A DNA stretch of 64,000 bases, taken from assembly GCA_949825025.1 (NCBI GenBank), contig OX463780.1:32406979-32470978 (forward strand), in the 5' to 3' direction. The stretch is from Siphlonurus alternatus (taxonomy: Eukaryota > Arthropoda > Insecta > Ephemeroptera > Siphlonuridae). Under the pieces are notes generated by a model. It saw only the letters and a program-made list of their open reading frames with translations. It was not told where the DNA came from and did not search any database. The position numbers and the translations under genes were made by a program. This document shows, piece by piece, positions 12,991-23,946 of this stretch (the first letter of the stretch is position 1; every line of letters starts with the position of its first letter).

Positions 12991-13970
12991 CACTATCTTT
13001 TTTTTTTTTTTAGTATAGTACAAAATACGTGAAATGAAAAACAATTCCTATAAAATAAAAAATATATAATTAATTATTGTATTATAGTGTTGTAGCTTCG
13101 TAAACGCAATATACAGAATTTATAAAGGAATTTATAAATTTTATTATTAACCACTGTCCGGTAGTAATAAATTTCATTATCAAATTTTAGTGCAGCTAAA
13201 AATTTTTACAGTTTAAATCTACATTAGCTACGCTACGCCCTTAATGGATACCCCCCATATTTGCAGTATATTTTAATTTTATTTTGTTTGCTTAATTTAT
13301 TTTCCATTTGATGATGTGATATTTTCTTCAATTGATATTTTAAATAAATGCAATGTCGGAATGTCGGTGAATTCAGTCCACAGATTTTTATGAATATCAT
13401 GCATTAAATAATCCCTTGGTAGGTAATGATACTAATGATTATGTTCTATTTTGCTTTTGTTAATACTTAATTGAAAGGTTTTCATATTTTTCATTTTTTT
13501 GTTATAATATAAAATGCATAACAAATTACAATATTTAAAAGCTATTTTTAATATTTCAATTTATGAAAGGTTATAGATTACAATGCAAGTAAAATATTAC
13601 ATGAACATTATAATATAATTTATGCTTTATAATTAAAAACAACATACAATTGTTGCTTTTTAATTAATTTATGAAAAATAGAAAGAGTTAGAGAGACTAC
13701 ATATTAAAATTAATGTGACAAAAAACAACACAAAATATTAAAAATAAATCTACAAAGCACTCATCAACAAAAAGGTTGTTAGTTACATGATAGTAATTTT
13801 ATTCCACTTATTAATTTTTTTTTTACTATAAAAATAATATTAAAATTAAAAAAAGTAGCTTTCAGCATAGTAAATATATAAAAAAATTCATTCATTCTAC
13901 GAAACACATTACTTTTATATAATTATATTATATAGTGAACCACTTTAAAACATATTTTACTACAGAGCAT
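12991..13970. other. AT-rich non-coding stretch
   Basis: No supported gene, RNA or mobile element; only A/T homopolymer runs. Confidence 0.6.
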
Positions 13971-13979
13971 GGTAAAGTA

Positions 13980-14215
13980 ACTGTACTTGACAGCACATTG
14001 CAATTTTGGTGCCAATCACGCTTTTGCTTGTAGTGCATGAGGCAGCTTACAAAGTGAGAGCGAGGTATGCAGCCAGGAAAAATCCCCTTCCTCCTCGCAG
14101 TCACCTGCACAAACCGTTACGTTCCCCGCCAATGTGACCGCGACTTTTATGACCTTGACCTCCAAGAAGATGAGGCGCAATGGCCTTTTCACAGCGTGCA
14201 GTAATCACAGTCACT
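13980..14215. other. GC-richer island with nuclear-receptor-like site
   Basis: Contains TGACCTTGACCT at 14150-14161, i.e. AGGTCAAGGTCA on the minus strand: a DR0 of the AGGTCA half-site that includes the extended half-site TCAAGGTCA typical of FTZ-F1/SF-1 and ERR receptors. A minus-strand frame of about 62 codons is stop-free but lacks an ATG and is not recognised. More likely regulatory than coding. Confidence 0.35.
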
Positions 14216-14436
14216 ATCATCTCTTTTATATAATAAAGTACAGTCAAATTGATTTTATATTCCCACGGGAAGTAATGTACCTCACGATTATTTTATATAA
14301 TACTGTACAACATAAGAAATGTTAAAAGTCAAAGGTCTTAATTCTTATAACAAACGAAATATTTAAAATATATTAAAATTTATTGCAAATACATTGAATG
14401 AGCAGCTAAGGTATATAATTATTATAAATTCCATGC

Positions 14437-14757
14437 ATGCAGTACTTCAAAAATCGGGTTTGGGTTCCCACCATTGTTAAGCCCCTTGAATTAAGGGGTA
14501 CTTCAATTAATTTTAGAGAGGACATAGGTCCTCTAAGTTGCTCCACAATGTCAAATCATTATCACGTTCCTAATGGTCTCTGCAGATTGTACAAATTATA
14601 TGGAGCACATGGAAGGAATGTCAGGGAAGGGATACACACCATCATGGAACACAGCTCAAACGTTGTAACCTTTGTCTGGTGTGATGTAGTCACAGCTTCA
14701 ATTAAAGAAACAATGACATGTAGATTTACAATTTTGAGACATGCAGTTACAGTCTAG
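14437..14757 (+). CDS. Unassigned 106-codon ORF
   Basis: A 106-codon ATG-to-stop frame, one of the longest in the AT-rich part of the window, with mixed composition (MQYFKNRVWVPTIVKP at its start). It has no signal peptide, transmembrane segment or recognised domain. Two adjacent perfect hairpins are embedded in it (CCCCTT/AAGGGG at 14482-14498 and AGAGGAC/GTCCTCT at 14517-14534), which is odd for coding sequence and suggests a repeat remnant. An acceptor-like TGTATTTTCAG lies downstream near 14914-14924. Probably not a gene; given because of length. Confidence 0.2.
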   Translation: MQYFKNRVWVPTIVKPLELRGTSINFREDIGPLSCSTMSNHYHVPNGLCRLYKLYGAHGRNVREGIHTIMEHSSNVVTFVWCDVVTASIKETMTCRFTILRHAVTV

Positions 14758-15688
14758 TAGTCCTAAATGGAATTTAAGTTCACCGTGCATGCTTCCAGAC
14801 AAGTGACAATGACCACAAACAGAAGCAGGAGTGACAATCGTGCTGTCAAAAAATGTGACATTGATGTTTTATACTTAAAGGAGATAATACTTAATATCAA
14901 ACTTTTATCATGCTGTATTTTCAGAGGAAAACCTTGGAATTTGAACTCAACGCATCTCTGTCTGCTATATTGCTGGTAACTGACACGCCTTTTGTAATTA
15001 CAATCATGTACATTCCATCACGCCATCAAGTTACACAGATCAATTAAAATAACGTTTTCATACACATAATATACGTTACTCTTTTTTTTTTTTTTTTTTT
15101 CTACATAAAATATTTTCTCTCACTTATTTCCAACTAATAACTTAATTATTTTATTATCTAGTAATAAATTTCTATGAAAGAAAACTAGAAGTTAATAGTC
15201 TTAAATCTGGCTACTACAATATATTATAATCTATAAGAACTATAATAGTCTATAAAATATTATATATTTATATTATAATAAAAAAAACTGGAATAAGTGT
15301 AAAAAAAAATAAGTAATTTTTTAAGATCAACAAATTTTTTATTGCTGCTAAATCATGGCATGATACCTAAAAGTTTGATCAAAAAAATAAATTTCTACTT
15401 AATTAGCTTTAAAATATTTTATGCAAGATTTTGAGCCAAGTTTTAATATTTAATTTATTATTCATAATATTATTTTATATAAAATCATAAATCAACATAT
15501 TGGCATAGAAAAGTTCTAAGAAAAATAAGATATCACTTTTGTTCAATACCACAGTTTCATAATTGGTCTGTGATAGGTAGGAGTGAGATTGATGGAAATC
15601 GAAGCGAACAGATGCGTTAATTATTCTCGCCAGGGTCTCATTAGAGGTTCATTAGGCACAAGACGTTCTTCGGTGTGACCGCGAGACG

Positions 15689-15736
15689 ATGGCAACGTGT
15701 AGCACTTCGAGTCAATGGACTGTACGCCAAGTCAAG
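15689..15736 (+). CDS. Candidate first coding exon on the plus strand
   Basis: An ATG at 15689 in a strong context (A at -3, G at +4) opens MATCSTSSQWTVRQVK and meets a donor AAG|GTAACT after 15736. A second donor, CAG|GTAATA, lies in the same frame 18 bases later and would extend the exon by six codons (VTSNKQ). It sits in a GC-richer island (15540-15900). No family is recognised and no following exon was found. Chance remains possible. Confidence 0.28.
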
Positions 15737-16024
15737 GTAACTTCAAACAAACAGGTAATACGGATCGTTCTCCATGTATGTTCCTATTATTATGATAATC
15801 AAGTGTTGAGATTTCACACCGCCGTATTCAAGTATTGTTACGAAAGTAAGCATTGTCGTGAGCCGGGACAGTAGTTAAGTTAAAGATAAACGAGGATACT
15901 GGTCCTTATAATGGTCAAGCTATAGAACCCACTTTTAATCTTTATATTTGTCAATCTGCATCATATAATATTATATGATATATATGCGTCTGATTCGCCC
16001 TAAAGGTGTTCTAAATTTTCCACA

Positions 16025-16642
16025 ATGGACAACATACATGAAAAAATTTTATTGCAGAAATGAATAGATGCATGGTACCAAATTATGCTACTCTGAATTT
16101 TTTCAGATTTTTTGAGACCCGGAATTATTTTTAAATAATTAGTGAAAGTCCTGTGATTTCAGTTGGCACCCCTGCAGCCTTAATAAAAAGGATAAAGAGT
16201 GCGTTTGAATTCACGGGCCAGCCCGGGCTGGCCTGGGCTGAAGCGTTTTTTGTCGTCAAGTGGGGCCAGCCCGGCGGCCATTTTTCCTCCTCTCAAGACG
16301 TCACTTCCTGGCTGGCCCAGGCTGACGCGGGCGGACTCTACAGTGCGCCTGAGACCTGGCGGACAGACTGGGAACTAATTATGACGAAATTATGACGTTT
16401 CATACCAGGCGACCAAGGTCACCGCCATTTTACCCAGCCCGGGCCAGCCCGGGCTGGCCCGTAAATTCAAACGCACTCAATGACTGGACGCCTATTGACG
16501 CCTCCAGGGGGCGTGGCCGCACTTTCAATAATTATTTAAAAATAGTTCTGGGTCTCAAAAAAATCTGAAAGAATTCAGAGTAGCATAATTTGGTACCCTC
16601 TATTCATTTCTGCAATAAAAAATTTTCATGTATGTTGTCCAT
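16025..16642. mobile_element. Foldback MITE, family B copy 2, split by an inner element
   Basis: Same arms as the 4.6-kb copy: starts ATGGACAACATACATG and ends in its complement. Its centre is interrupted between the motifs ending GGATA and starting GACTGGACGCC by a different inverted-repeat element (16197-16478). No clear target duplication at the outer ends. Confidence 0.9.
16197..16478. mobile_element. 282-bp MITE nested in family B copy 2
   Basis: The ends are GAGTGCGTTTGAATTCACGG and its near-perfect complement, with arms of about 37 bp and one mismatch. Each arm carries the perfect 18-bp palindrome GGCCAGCCCGGGCTGGCC, so each end can fold by itself. The interior is GC-rich and non-coding; an 80-codon frame across it is a by-product. 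The only shared flanking bases are AA, so the target duplication is unresolved. Confidence 0.85.
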
Positions 16643-17099
16643 TGAAAGAGGGTTCTATCACGGAAACTGATAGCCAGAAATGTGGAAGGATTCAATCCAT
16701 GCCATGCTGTGTAACTTTGCATGTTCAGTTGAAATTTAGAACTCTGCACGCAAAATTTCAGAGATTTTGAAATTCAAAGAGAAGTCTATTATAGCTATAT
16801 TATATAATAAAAAAAAGTGCGTTTCTTGCTTCTTCCGGACTGCTTTTTGTATTTAATTTTTTATTGTTGTTAAAAAAATTATTCTTCATGGGTTGTTACT
16901 TTTAACTGGCTAATTTAACAATGAAAAATAGTTGAAGAGCAAATAAAAAAGATTGTAAATGGCAAATTAATTCAGTATTTGGTACATGCTTGATTTAGTT
17001 GCATTGAAATGAAATTGTACGAAGTGCTCATGAATTAACAATGATTTTTGTTACGCTCTGTGTGGTCAAATTAATCTTTTGTTAATGGCAAAATTTGCT

Positions 17100-17942
17100 T
17101 TGAAGGGTTGATGAGATCGGAGAAAAAGTTACCGCCCATTTCTGCATGATATCGTTAAAAGACATGAAAACAATAAGTCATCATAATTATTATAATTACA
17201 TGGAAAATAAGAATTTGTTAAAAAAGAATCTCTGCAGTACGTTTTCATTTCATTGTGAGAATAAGCTATATATAAGTATATTATAGTATAATAATATTTT
17301 AAGAAATTTTCTACTTTTTTAAAAATATTTTCACTCAATTTTGTACGACAACTAAATTTAAATATAATATCATTTTGCCCATGGGAGTAACCTATAGGAG
17401 GCTACCAGTTTGCTACATGACCATGCTATACGCAATAAATATAAAGATTTATAAGATATGCATTGCATGATGCATAAAAATAAATAGTGTGATGGTTTTT
17501 AGTTCTCATAATATTTTATCTTCTATATTACAGCATAAAAAAATAAATATTTTAACACAACAAATGCAGATCAACAAAATGCAATTTTGTGTGTTTCTAT
17601 CTTATTTGTTTTCCCAGTAACTATACTATAATAAAATGACAAAAAATATATAATTAATATTTGGGCGTTGTTAGCAGAACCTGGCACCATTTAGACATTT
17701 CCTTATTATAAATTGTATAGGCGAGTGTACTTCCTGTTTAATTTATCCACCTTGAATGTTACGGACATTGCAAAGAGAGAGGGGGGGGGGGAAGTTCCAT
17801 TGAGCGAACTGCATACATTGCATCAGTCAGGTGGGCAGATGGGATGGATGCATTAGAGAGCCGATGCGAATCTCTTCTCATACCATCACTTCACTGAATG
17901 TTAACTCATTGTGCTCATTAACCGTGGGCTTATAGCAGCTAG

Positions 17943-17945
<3 letters not shown>
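17100..17945. other. AT-rich stretch with G-run
   Basis: No supported gene. An 11-G run lies at 17781-17791 after a short GA tract. A modest GC-richer zone at 17690-17930 has no convincing frame. Confidence 0.55.

Positions 17946-17992
<47 letters not shown>
17946..17992. repeat. (AT)n microsatellite
   Basis: About 23 AT units. The reading frame through this and the next (TC)n run is an artefact of low complexity. Confidence 0.97.
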
Positions 17993-17996
<4 letters not shown>

Positions 17997-18042
17997 ATAT
18001 AGTAATGCTGCTAGTGCTGTTATTGCACCGATAGTGCATTGC

Positions 18043-18045
<3 letters not shown>

Positions 18046-18085
<40 letters not shown>
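18046..18085. repeat. (TC)n microsatellite
   Basis: Twenty perfect TC units. Confidence 0.97.
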
Positions 18086-18089
<4 letters not shown>

Positions 18090-18170
18090 CATGCATTACA
18101 TAGTTGCACCTGCGCCACCCTATACACAAATGCATTTACTATATAACAAAATTAACTTGTATATGCACCA

Positions 18171-18187
18171 ACACACACACACACACA
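18171..18187. repeat. (CA)n microsatellite
   Basis: Short run of about eight CA units. Confidence 0.9.
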
Positions 18188-18885
18188 GGCCATTATACAT
18201 AAGTGTATATATATACATTTATATAATATTTATAACCATTACATTCCAAAATTGTATAATATCATCATATATAATTTAACCATTACGTCCATTAACGGTA
18301 TATAAGAGAAGTATTCCAAAATATTTAAATTAAAATTGAAATAAAATTTCTTAATGGTTTATGAACATTGAATATGAAAAAATGCATTGGATATTGATCA
18401 ACTCATCAACATGATTTTACTCACACCGCATTAATGAAAACATTACATTCATTTAGTATATACCATCTTATTGCTAGATATATAATTATAGAGACTTCAT
18501 TCAAGCTACAAGCCGGCATTGGTGTCTTCTTACGTTTCATCTTCTCGTCTGATGTACAACCCGACACCTATATATATATAAATACAGATATACAAAGCTC
18601 GTAACTCTGCGACTCAAAGTTAATTAATAACTGCTTGCTTTGTAAATTAATTACAAACAAGAACATTCTCAACAGTGCGGTGCAGTATATGGCAGTAATG
18701 AGAATTAATTCCACGACTTCTCATGGCAACAGATTTTGTATAATACCTTTGCTCTATACACCACTGATTTTTTATATAAATTTAATATCAAAATCTTTCA
18801 AAGCAACTTTTTTATTAAAAATAAATGTGTCAACAAGAGCGTCTTTAGAACGAATTAAGTACTTCAAGAATCTTGCAGGAAGTTG

Positions 18886-18988
<103 letters not shown>

Positions 18989-19214
18989 ATTATAATATTT
19001 TTATATTTTATATAATTATATGTGATAGATATATAGCATATAGCATTGATAACTCTTCTCAAAACTAATAAGAAGCAATCAGAAAAGAAAATTATTACAT
19101 TGATCAGTATTTTTTTTAACAATATTTGCTTAATGTATATTACATGACATGTTATTCATTTCATTAAAATAAAACAACTAAGTGATGTCAAAAACCTTCC
19201 AGCAGGAAAAATAA

Positions 19215-19333
19215 TTACTTTTCATTGAACCACCGACTGTATTTGTGGATCTTGGTGCGCACTTGCTTGAGTTTCGTCACGTCCTCTTGTTGCACCAGCG
19301 GGTGGTGGGTGTCGCAACAAGCCTGCAGCAGAT
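19215..19333 (-). CDS. Candidate last coding exon on the minus strand
   Basis: Reading leftwards, a good acceptor (CCTTTCTTCAG) precedes position 19333. The exon opens in phase 1 and reads about 39 codons (LLQACCDTHHPLVQQEDV, then TKLKQVRTKIHKYSRWFNEK) to a TAA at 19217-19215. Codon third positions are mostly G or C although flanks are AT-rich, as expected of a true coding island. The C-terminus is basic and aromatic, with no membrane segment. I do not recognise the family. Upstream exons should lie at higher coordinates; none in this window was joined to it with confidence. The main alternative is a chance frame, but acceptor, composition and clean stop together make this one of the better exon calls here. 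Confidence 0.5.
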
Positions 19334-19419
19334 CTGAAGAAAGGTTTATCGCTCTCGGGGGCTGGTGGAGCAATCTGTGAGGGGAGCCCTATCTGTGTGT
19401 CGACACAAAGTCCTAAGTT

Positions 19420-21130
19420 ATACTATAGGAAATAGATGACAGTTGTCTATGAATCCACCTACAGTACTGCAAAATTGGAAAATCCCTGAGAAAATTCATT
19501 ATTGTTAGCTTGTTGCAACGCAATACTGCTTTTAAAACTCGGTATTTGTGTATATACTTCAATTAAATTTGTTTATTGACGTGATATTAAAAGTATATTA
19601 AAACTCTGGACTTATATTTCAGCTTCTTCCTGTAAGAAACTTAATATTGGTGTTCTGTATACAGCTGCTTCTAAAAACAATATATTTATGCTTTATCTGT
19701 GCATGGTTATAGTCTATAAGGGCAATGCAGTTAACCTTTAATCTCTATATACACAGATATAAATTGTATCATGAAAGTTTTATTTTTAATTTTATTGCAT
19801 TTTCACGCCCTTTTCATGTATTTGTTGAACATGATTTTTTTTATTTGGATTGATAAATTTAATGTCTCTTGGTTCTGTTAATTGTTAAAATACAGACTTT
19901 GCAATTTTATGAGAACGAGCTATAAATATTTCAACAATATTTTTAAAAGCATTTGTATGCTCTTTTTTTATTGTAAGTCTTGTGTGAATTCATAAGATTT
20001 TCATCTCAATGGTGTATTAAAATTAAAGAAGGTCTTTCAGAAATTTACGCATATAAAAAATGTATGCATGGGAAATCCATCCCATGCATGATGTGAATTT
20101 AAAAAGACCTTTCTTTTTTTTGTTTGTTTTTTTTCTTACTAAACCGTCATGCACATGGGAATTTTACTTTTAAAATATAACAGAACTATATCATCTCAAT
20201 CATTGTACGAAAATTAAAAAAAAAAATAATAATAATAATTTAAATATACATGCATGGAAAAACCACCTGATTCGAAAATACATCTGTTTTTATATAATAT
20301 ATTAACGGAACTATAAGTGGGAATTTCACTTTTAAATATAATAATAGAAAAAACGCTGAATCATAATATTAACTAAATGTTGTATAGTATTTAAATGTTA
20401 AATAATATAACAATTGGCTATATAATAGGCTAGCATCAGTTGATAATTTCTATTCATTTTTGTTATTATTTTTAATTCTGTTATAGAGCGACCATGTGAT
20501 GCAGTTATGTCAACAAACCTAATGAAGCAGCTGTTTTGTTTTTTTACTGACATGTGAGATTCATGATGTTTACATTATTGCCAGCATCCTATAGTACTGC
20601 AATGGACCACCATCAACTATATAGAGGAGATGGGTCAACAATCACTAAATCACTCATTGTCACGACATTCCTACAGAGGAGGGTAATGTCATGCTCGATA
20701 TCTCTTGTGCATGTCACCGTGTCAACATTGCTTGCAGTTAATCCCAGAAGATGACGTCATCTTTACAAACATTGTCTTGTAGGAGGGAGTCCCAGTATAG
20801 TTTTGAACGGAGTTGAAATTATGTCACCATGTAAAAATAGACACACAATTCAGGTAGTAACAATTTAAGAGTCTGATGATTTTTGTGCTTTTTTTTAAAC
20901 CTTAATGTTTATAATTAAGTATGTAATATTATTTTGTTATCATCGTGATATTAGTGAGACCTGAATTCACCACCTGATTATTAGCTTTCTTTCAAACGTA
21001 AAAACCTCGGGCCTCGGGACACCATGAACTTTAACCATTGCCTCATGTTTTGCTTCAATGGAGGATATGTAGAGTATAGATTCATTTCAGATTTACAAAT
21101 TTGGGAGAGATTAAACGAGCACACAGTCTA
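19420..21130. other. AT-rich stretch with a CRE palindrome island
   Basis: No supported gene. A GC-richer island at about 20490-20830 holds a 16-bp perfect palindrome and a 66-codon frame without recognisable content. Confidence 0.5.
20748..20763. promoter_or_regulatory. 16-bp palindrome containing a perfect CRE
   Basis: AAGATGACGTCATCTT is a perfect palindrome centred on TGACGTCA, the CREB/ATF consensus. Function is inferred from the motif only. Confidence 0.45.
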
Positions 21131-21132
21131 TA

Positions 21133-21442
21133 ATGGACAACCTGCATGATATATTTTTATTGCAGAAATGAATAGAGGGTACCAAATTATGCTACTCTGA
21201 ATTTTTTCAGATTTTTTTGAATCCCAGAACTATTTTTAAATAATTATTGAAAGTGCGGCCACGCCCCCTGGAGGCATCAATAGGCGTCTCTGTCCTATCC
21301 TTTTTATTAAGGATTCAGGAGTGCGAACTTAACTTACAGAAAAGTTCTGGGTCTCAAAAAAATCTGAAAAAATTCAGAGTAGCATAATTTGGTGCCCTCT
21401 ATTCATTTCTGCAATAAAAAAATTTTCATGTAGGTTGTCCAT
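21133..21442. mobile_element. Foldback MITE, family B copy 3
   Basis: Starts ATGGACAACCTGCATG and ends in its complement, flanked by TA on both sides. The centre is shortened compared with the 4.6-kb copy: the right half has lost the segment after TTAAGGATTCAGGAGTGC. Non-coding. Confidence 0.9.
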
Positions 21443-23380
21443 TATGTAGTTTCCCAAAATAATTTTAAATTGACCATAGACTGTGTGACAACACCTACAA
21501 ACTAATCATTAGTAACATTTATAGTATCCCGAAGTGTATATGAAAAACATTCTAATTAGCATAAATCAAATTCCTATTGAAAATTATATAATTTAAAATC
21601 ATCACATGATTAAAAATTTGTTTTTTTGTAAACAAAGAAAACAGATGATTAATTGAAATATTTAGTAATTTATATTATACACTGTGATTTAATAGCAGGT
21701 TTATCTGTATTGTTTTTATATGAAAATTTGATATTTCACTGTTTATATTGAGATTTATAATAGTATGGTATTTTAAATCCGATGAGTATAATTTAAACAA
21801 AGGAGTAGCGGCATCCTCAAATAATTGTAGCCCTGTAGGTAAATAGCTAGCGTATAATGCTAATGAGAATCCATCGCACAATAAATGATTGTCTGTTTCT
21901 GACATAATGACAAAAGGGCGGACTGCTAAAAAATTGCGTTCCACCAAGTATCATATTACAACGAAATTTGCAGCGTGGGTGAAACATATTGTGTTTTATT
22001 AAATAAAAACTCACGAAAATTAATATGCAGCAGAAAATTTGTTATAATATACGAATATAATATCAGTGCCAAACAGGTGCAAGTTTAAATTGCATGGAAA
22101 ATTTATAAAGTATTATAAGAACATATAGCTTTTTGAAATGAATAACTTAATTTGCATTGCTTTTTTTAATACATATAAATATGTTAATAAAAGTCATCCA
22201 TGCAGAAATTTTTTGACATTTCAATTTTTGTGTATTCAAATTCAAAAGAAATTAATGGGGACTAAAAGAGCTTGAACAAAAGAGCTTCTATTTTGTTTGT
22301 GTTCAACAAAAGACCCGGTCTATATATTAAGACGAACCCAAGGGCCCAAATGGGAGTCAATCTGCCAATCTATTCGTTCATAATATAATATATATTTTTT
22401 AATTCAAAAATTCATACTTATCCGTCTATAGCTTGGTGTATATTTTAATTATTTTATATATGCCTCAGAGGAGTAGAACGTATAATTTAATAGACAGGGA
22501 GGGAGGGCGATCAGGACTGGCTGACACCGACCATACACCCTCCCTACTGGAAATAATCAATTTACCCTTCAGAAAGTCATTCAAAATTTTAAAGATTTTG
22601 AACGACTTTTATGAAGTTTTGAACGGTGTTTTAAGAGACTTGAAAGACATTAAAATATTTGAAGGGTGTTTTGAATGATATTGTGATTTTGAAAGATTTT
22701 TTAATGACTCAATGCAATGTTGCCGAATGTTGCAGCAAATTCAGTTCTGTAATTTTGCTCTATTAGTCGAATTAATATTTAATAGAGACTGGAGAATTAA
22801 TAAAATAATTGATAAGTTAGAATTTTAATTTTTAAAATTAATCACAGCGTTTTATTTCCTGAAACAAAGATCCAGAACAGTAGAACGTGCAACACTGTAT
22901 TCATAGGAATGAAAAACAACGATCAACGTTTTTTGGCATAAGTTTCCTAAATTCTTTTATTTTTTCGGTTTAGTTTCATTTTGAAGCTTGTGTTTTTAGT
23001 ATTTAATGTAAGATAAATAACTTGAGTTTTTATATTTCTCAAAGTATATGCTGAAATTTCTCAGCAAAAACCAGAAAATGCTTATGTTAAATACCATGTT
23101 GATAGTCCCTTGTCTCGTGTTACTGGTTTTTGTAATTTGTAACGTTTATAATAACAGAGATTAAAAATTTATATTCTAATAAACATGAAGAAGACCTCAA
23201 GAGACACTTCACATAGAATATGAAGTGACCGCCTCAACTCTTTAAAGAAGAGATTGGTTTATCCGAAGAAAAAAGGTAAAAAAAAACGACTACAAATCCA
23301 TGTTTTGTATCTTGGAGGTTTATATGAATTTCTGATGTGCATAATTGTATTTACAGTACAGTACTGCTTGCATAAAATGT
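21443..23380. other. AT-rich stretch with a degenerate TTGAA/TTCAA repeat zone
   Basis: No supported gene. Around 22565-22710 short motifs of the type TTTTGAA..GACTT recur at irregular spacing. A similar zone occurs near 27950-28125, so the two may be decayed copies of one element. Confidence 0.45.
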
Positions 23381-23446
23381 TTATACTTTTATTTTTTTTA
23401 GTATAATACAAACGCATAATGTGCTTATCCAAATTAATAATCTATG

Positions 23447-23615
23447 GTATGCATATGCATACTGTATTATGTTACAGTATGCATATGCATATCTTGTTTG
23501 CAAAATGCATACAGTACTGAATATAGTATAATTATGTATACACTTGTGTATGAGGTGCTTCACATAGTTATTCATTAACTTGCTCATGGCATAGGTATGC
23601 ATATCATATGCATAC
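23447..23615. promoter_or_regulatory. Cluster of three long ATGCAT palindromes (POU-dimer-like)
   Basis: GTATGCATATGCATAC (23447-23462) is a perfect palindrome. A near-identical copy lies at 23477-23492, and a 21-bp palindrome built of GTATGCATAT, C and ATATGCATAC is at 23595-23615. The first two contain ATGCATATGCAT, the described palindromic recognition element for POU-domain homodimers (MORE). Binding is an inference. Confidence 0.5.
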
Positions 23616-23655
23616 ACTGGGCAGAATTAATGAAGAGGCCTGTCGCCTTTCTGTT

Positions 23656-23691
23656 TCTGGGCCAGGCATGTGCATACATGCCTGGCCCAGA
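23656..23691. repeat. Perfect 15-bp-stem hairpin
   Basis: TCTGGGCCAGGCATG, a 6-nt loop TGCATA, then the exact complement CATGCCTGGCCCAGA. It is GC-rich in AT-rich surroundings. It lacks the CTRR tail expected after a Helitron terminal hairpin, and the stem is shorter than a typical pre-miRNA. Confidence 0.85.
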
Positions 23692-23946
23692 TGCACAGTG
23701 AACCACAATTCGCGTGCCAAATTTTTTCGTAAATTTGGTATTGCAAAAATTTTCGTACAAACTTCAAATTTGGTACACTTGTAGCTGAGGGTTGTAAAAA
23801 TTAGTTCAGGGTGTTAAAATTTTTATTGAACACCAACAACACCCCTTTCAGGGGTGGTTTTTAAAAAAATTATTTTCGCCTAATGGAAATTCAATGTTAA
23901 ATACAACTTTTTTTGAAATCATTTGAATTTTGCGGAAAAAGATTCA

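Noticed and set aside
23656..23691. Helitron 3' terminal hairpin
   Set aside because: No CTRR motif follows within the expected distance on either strand.
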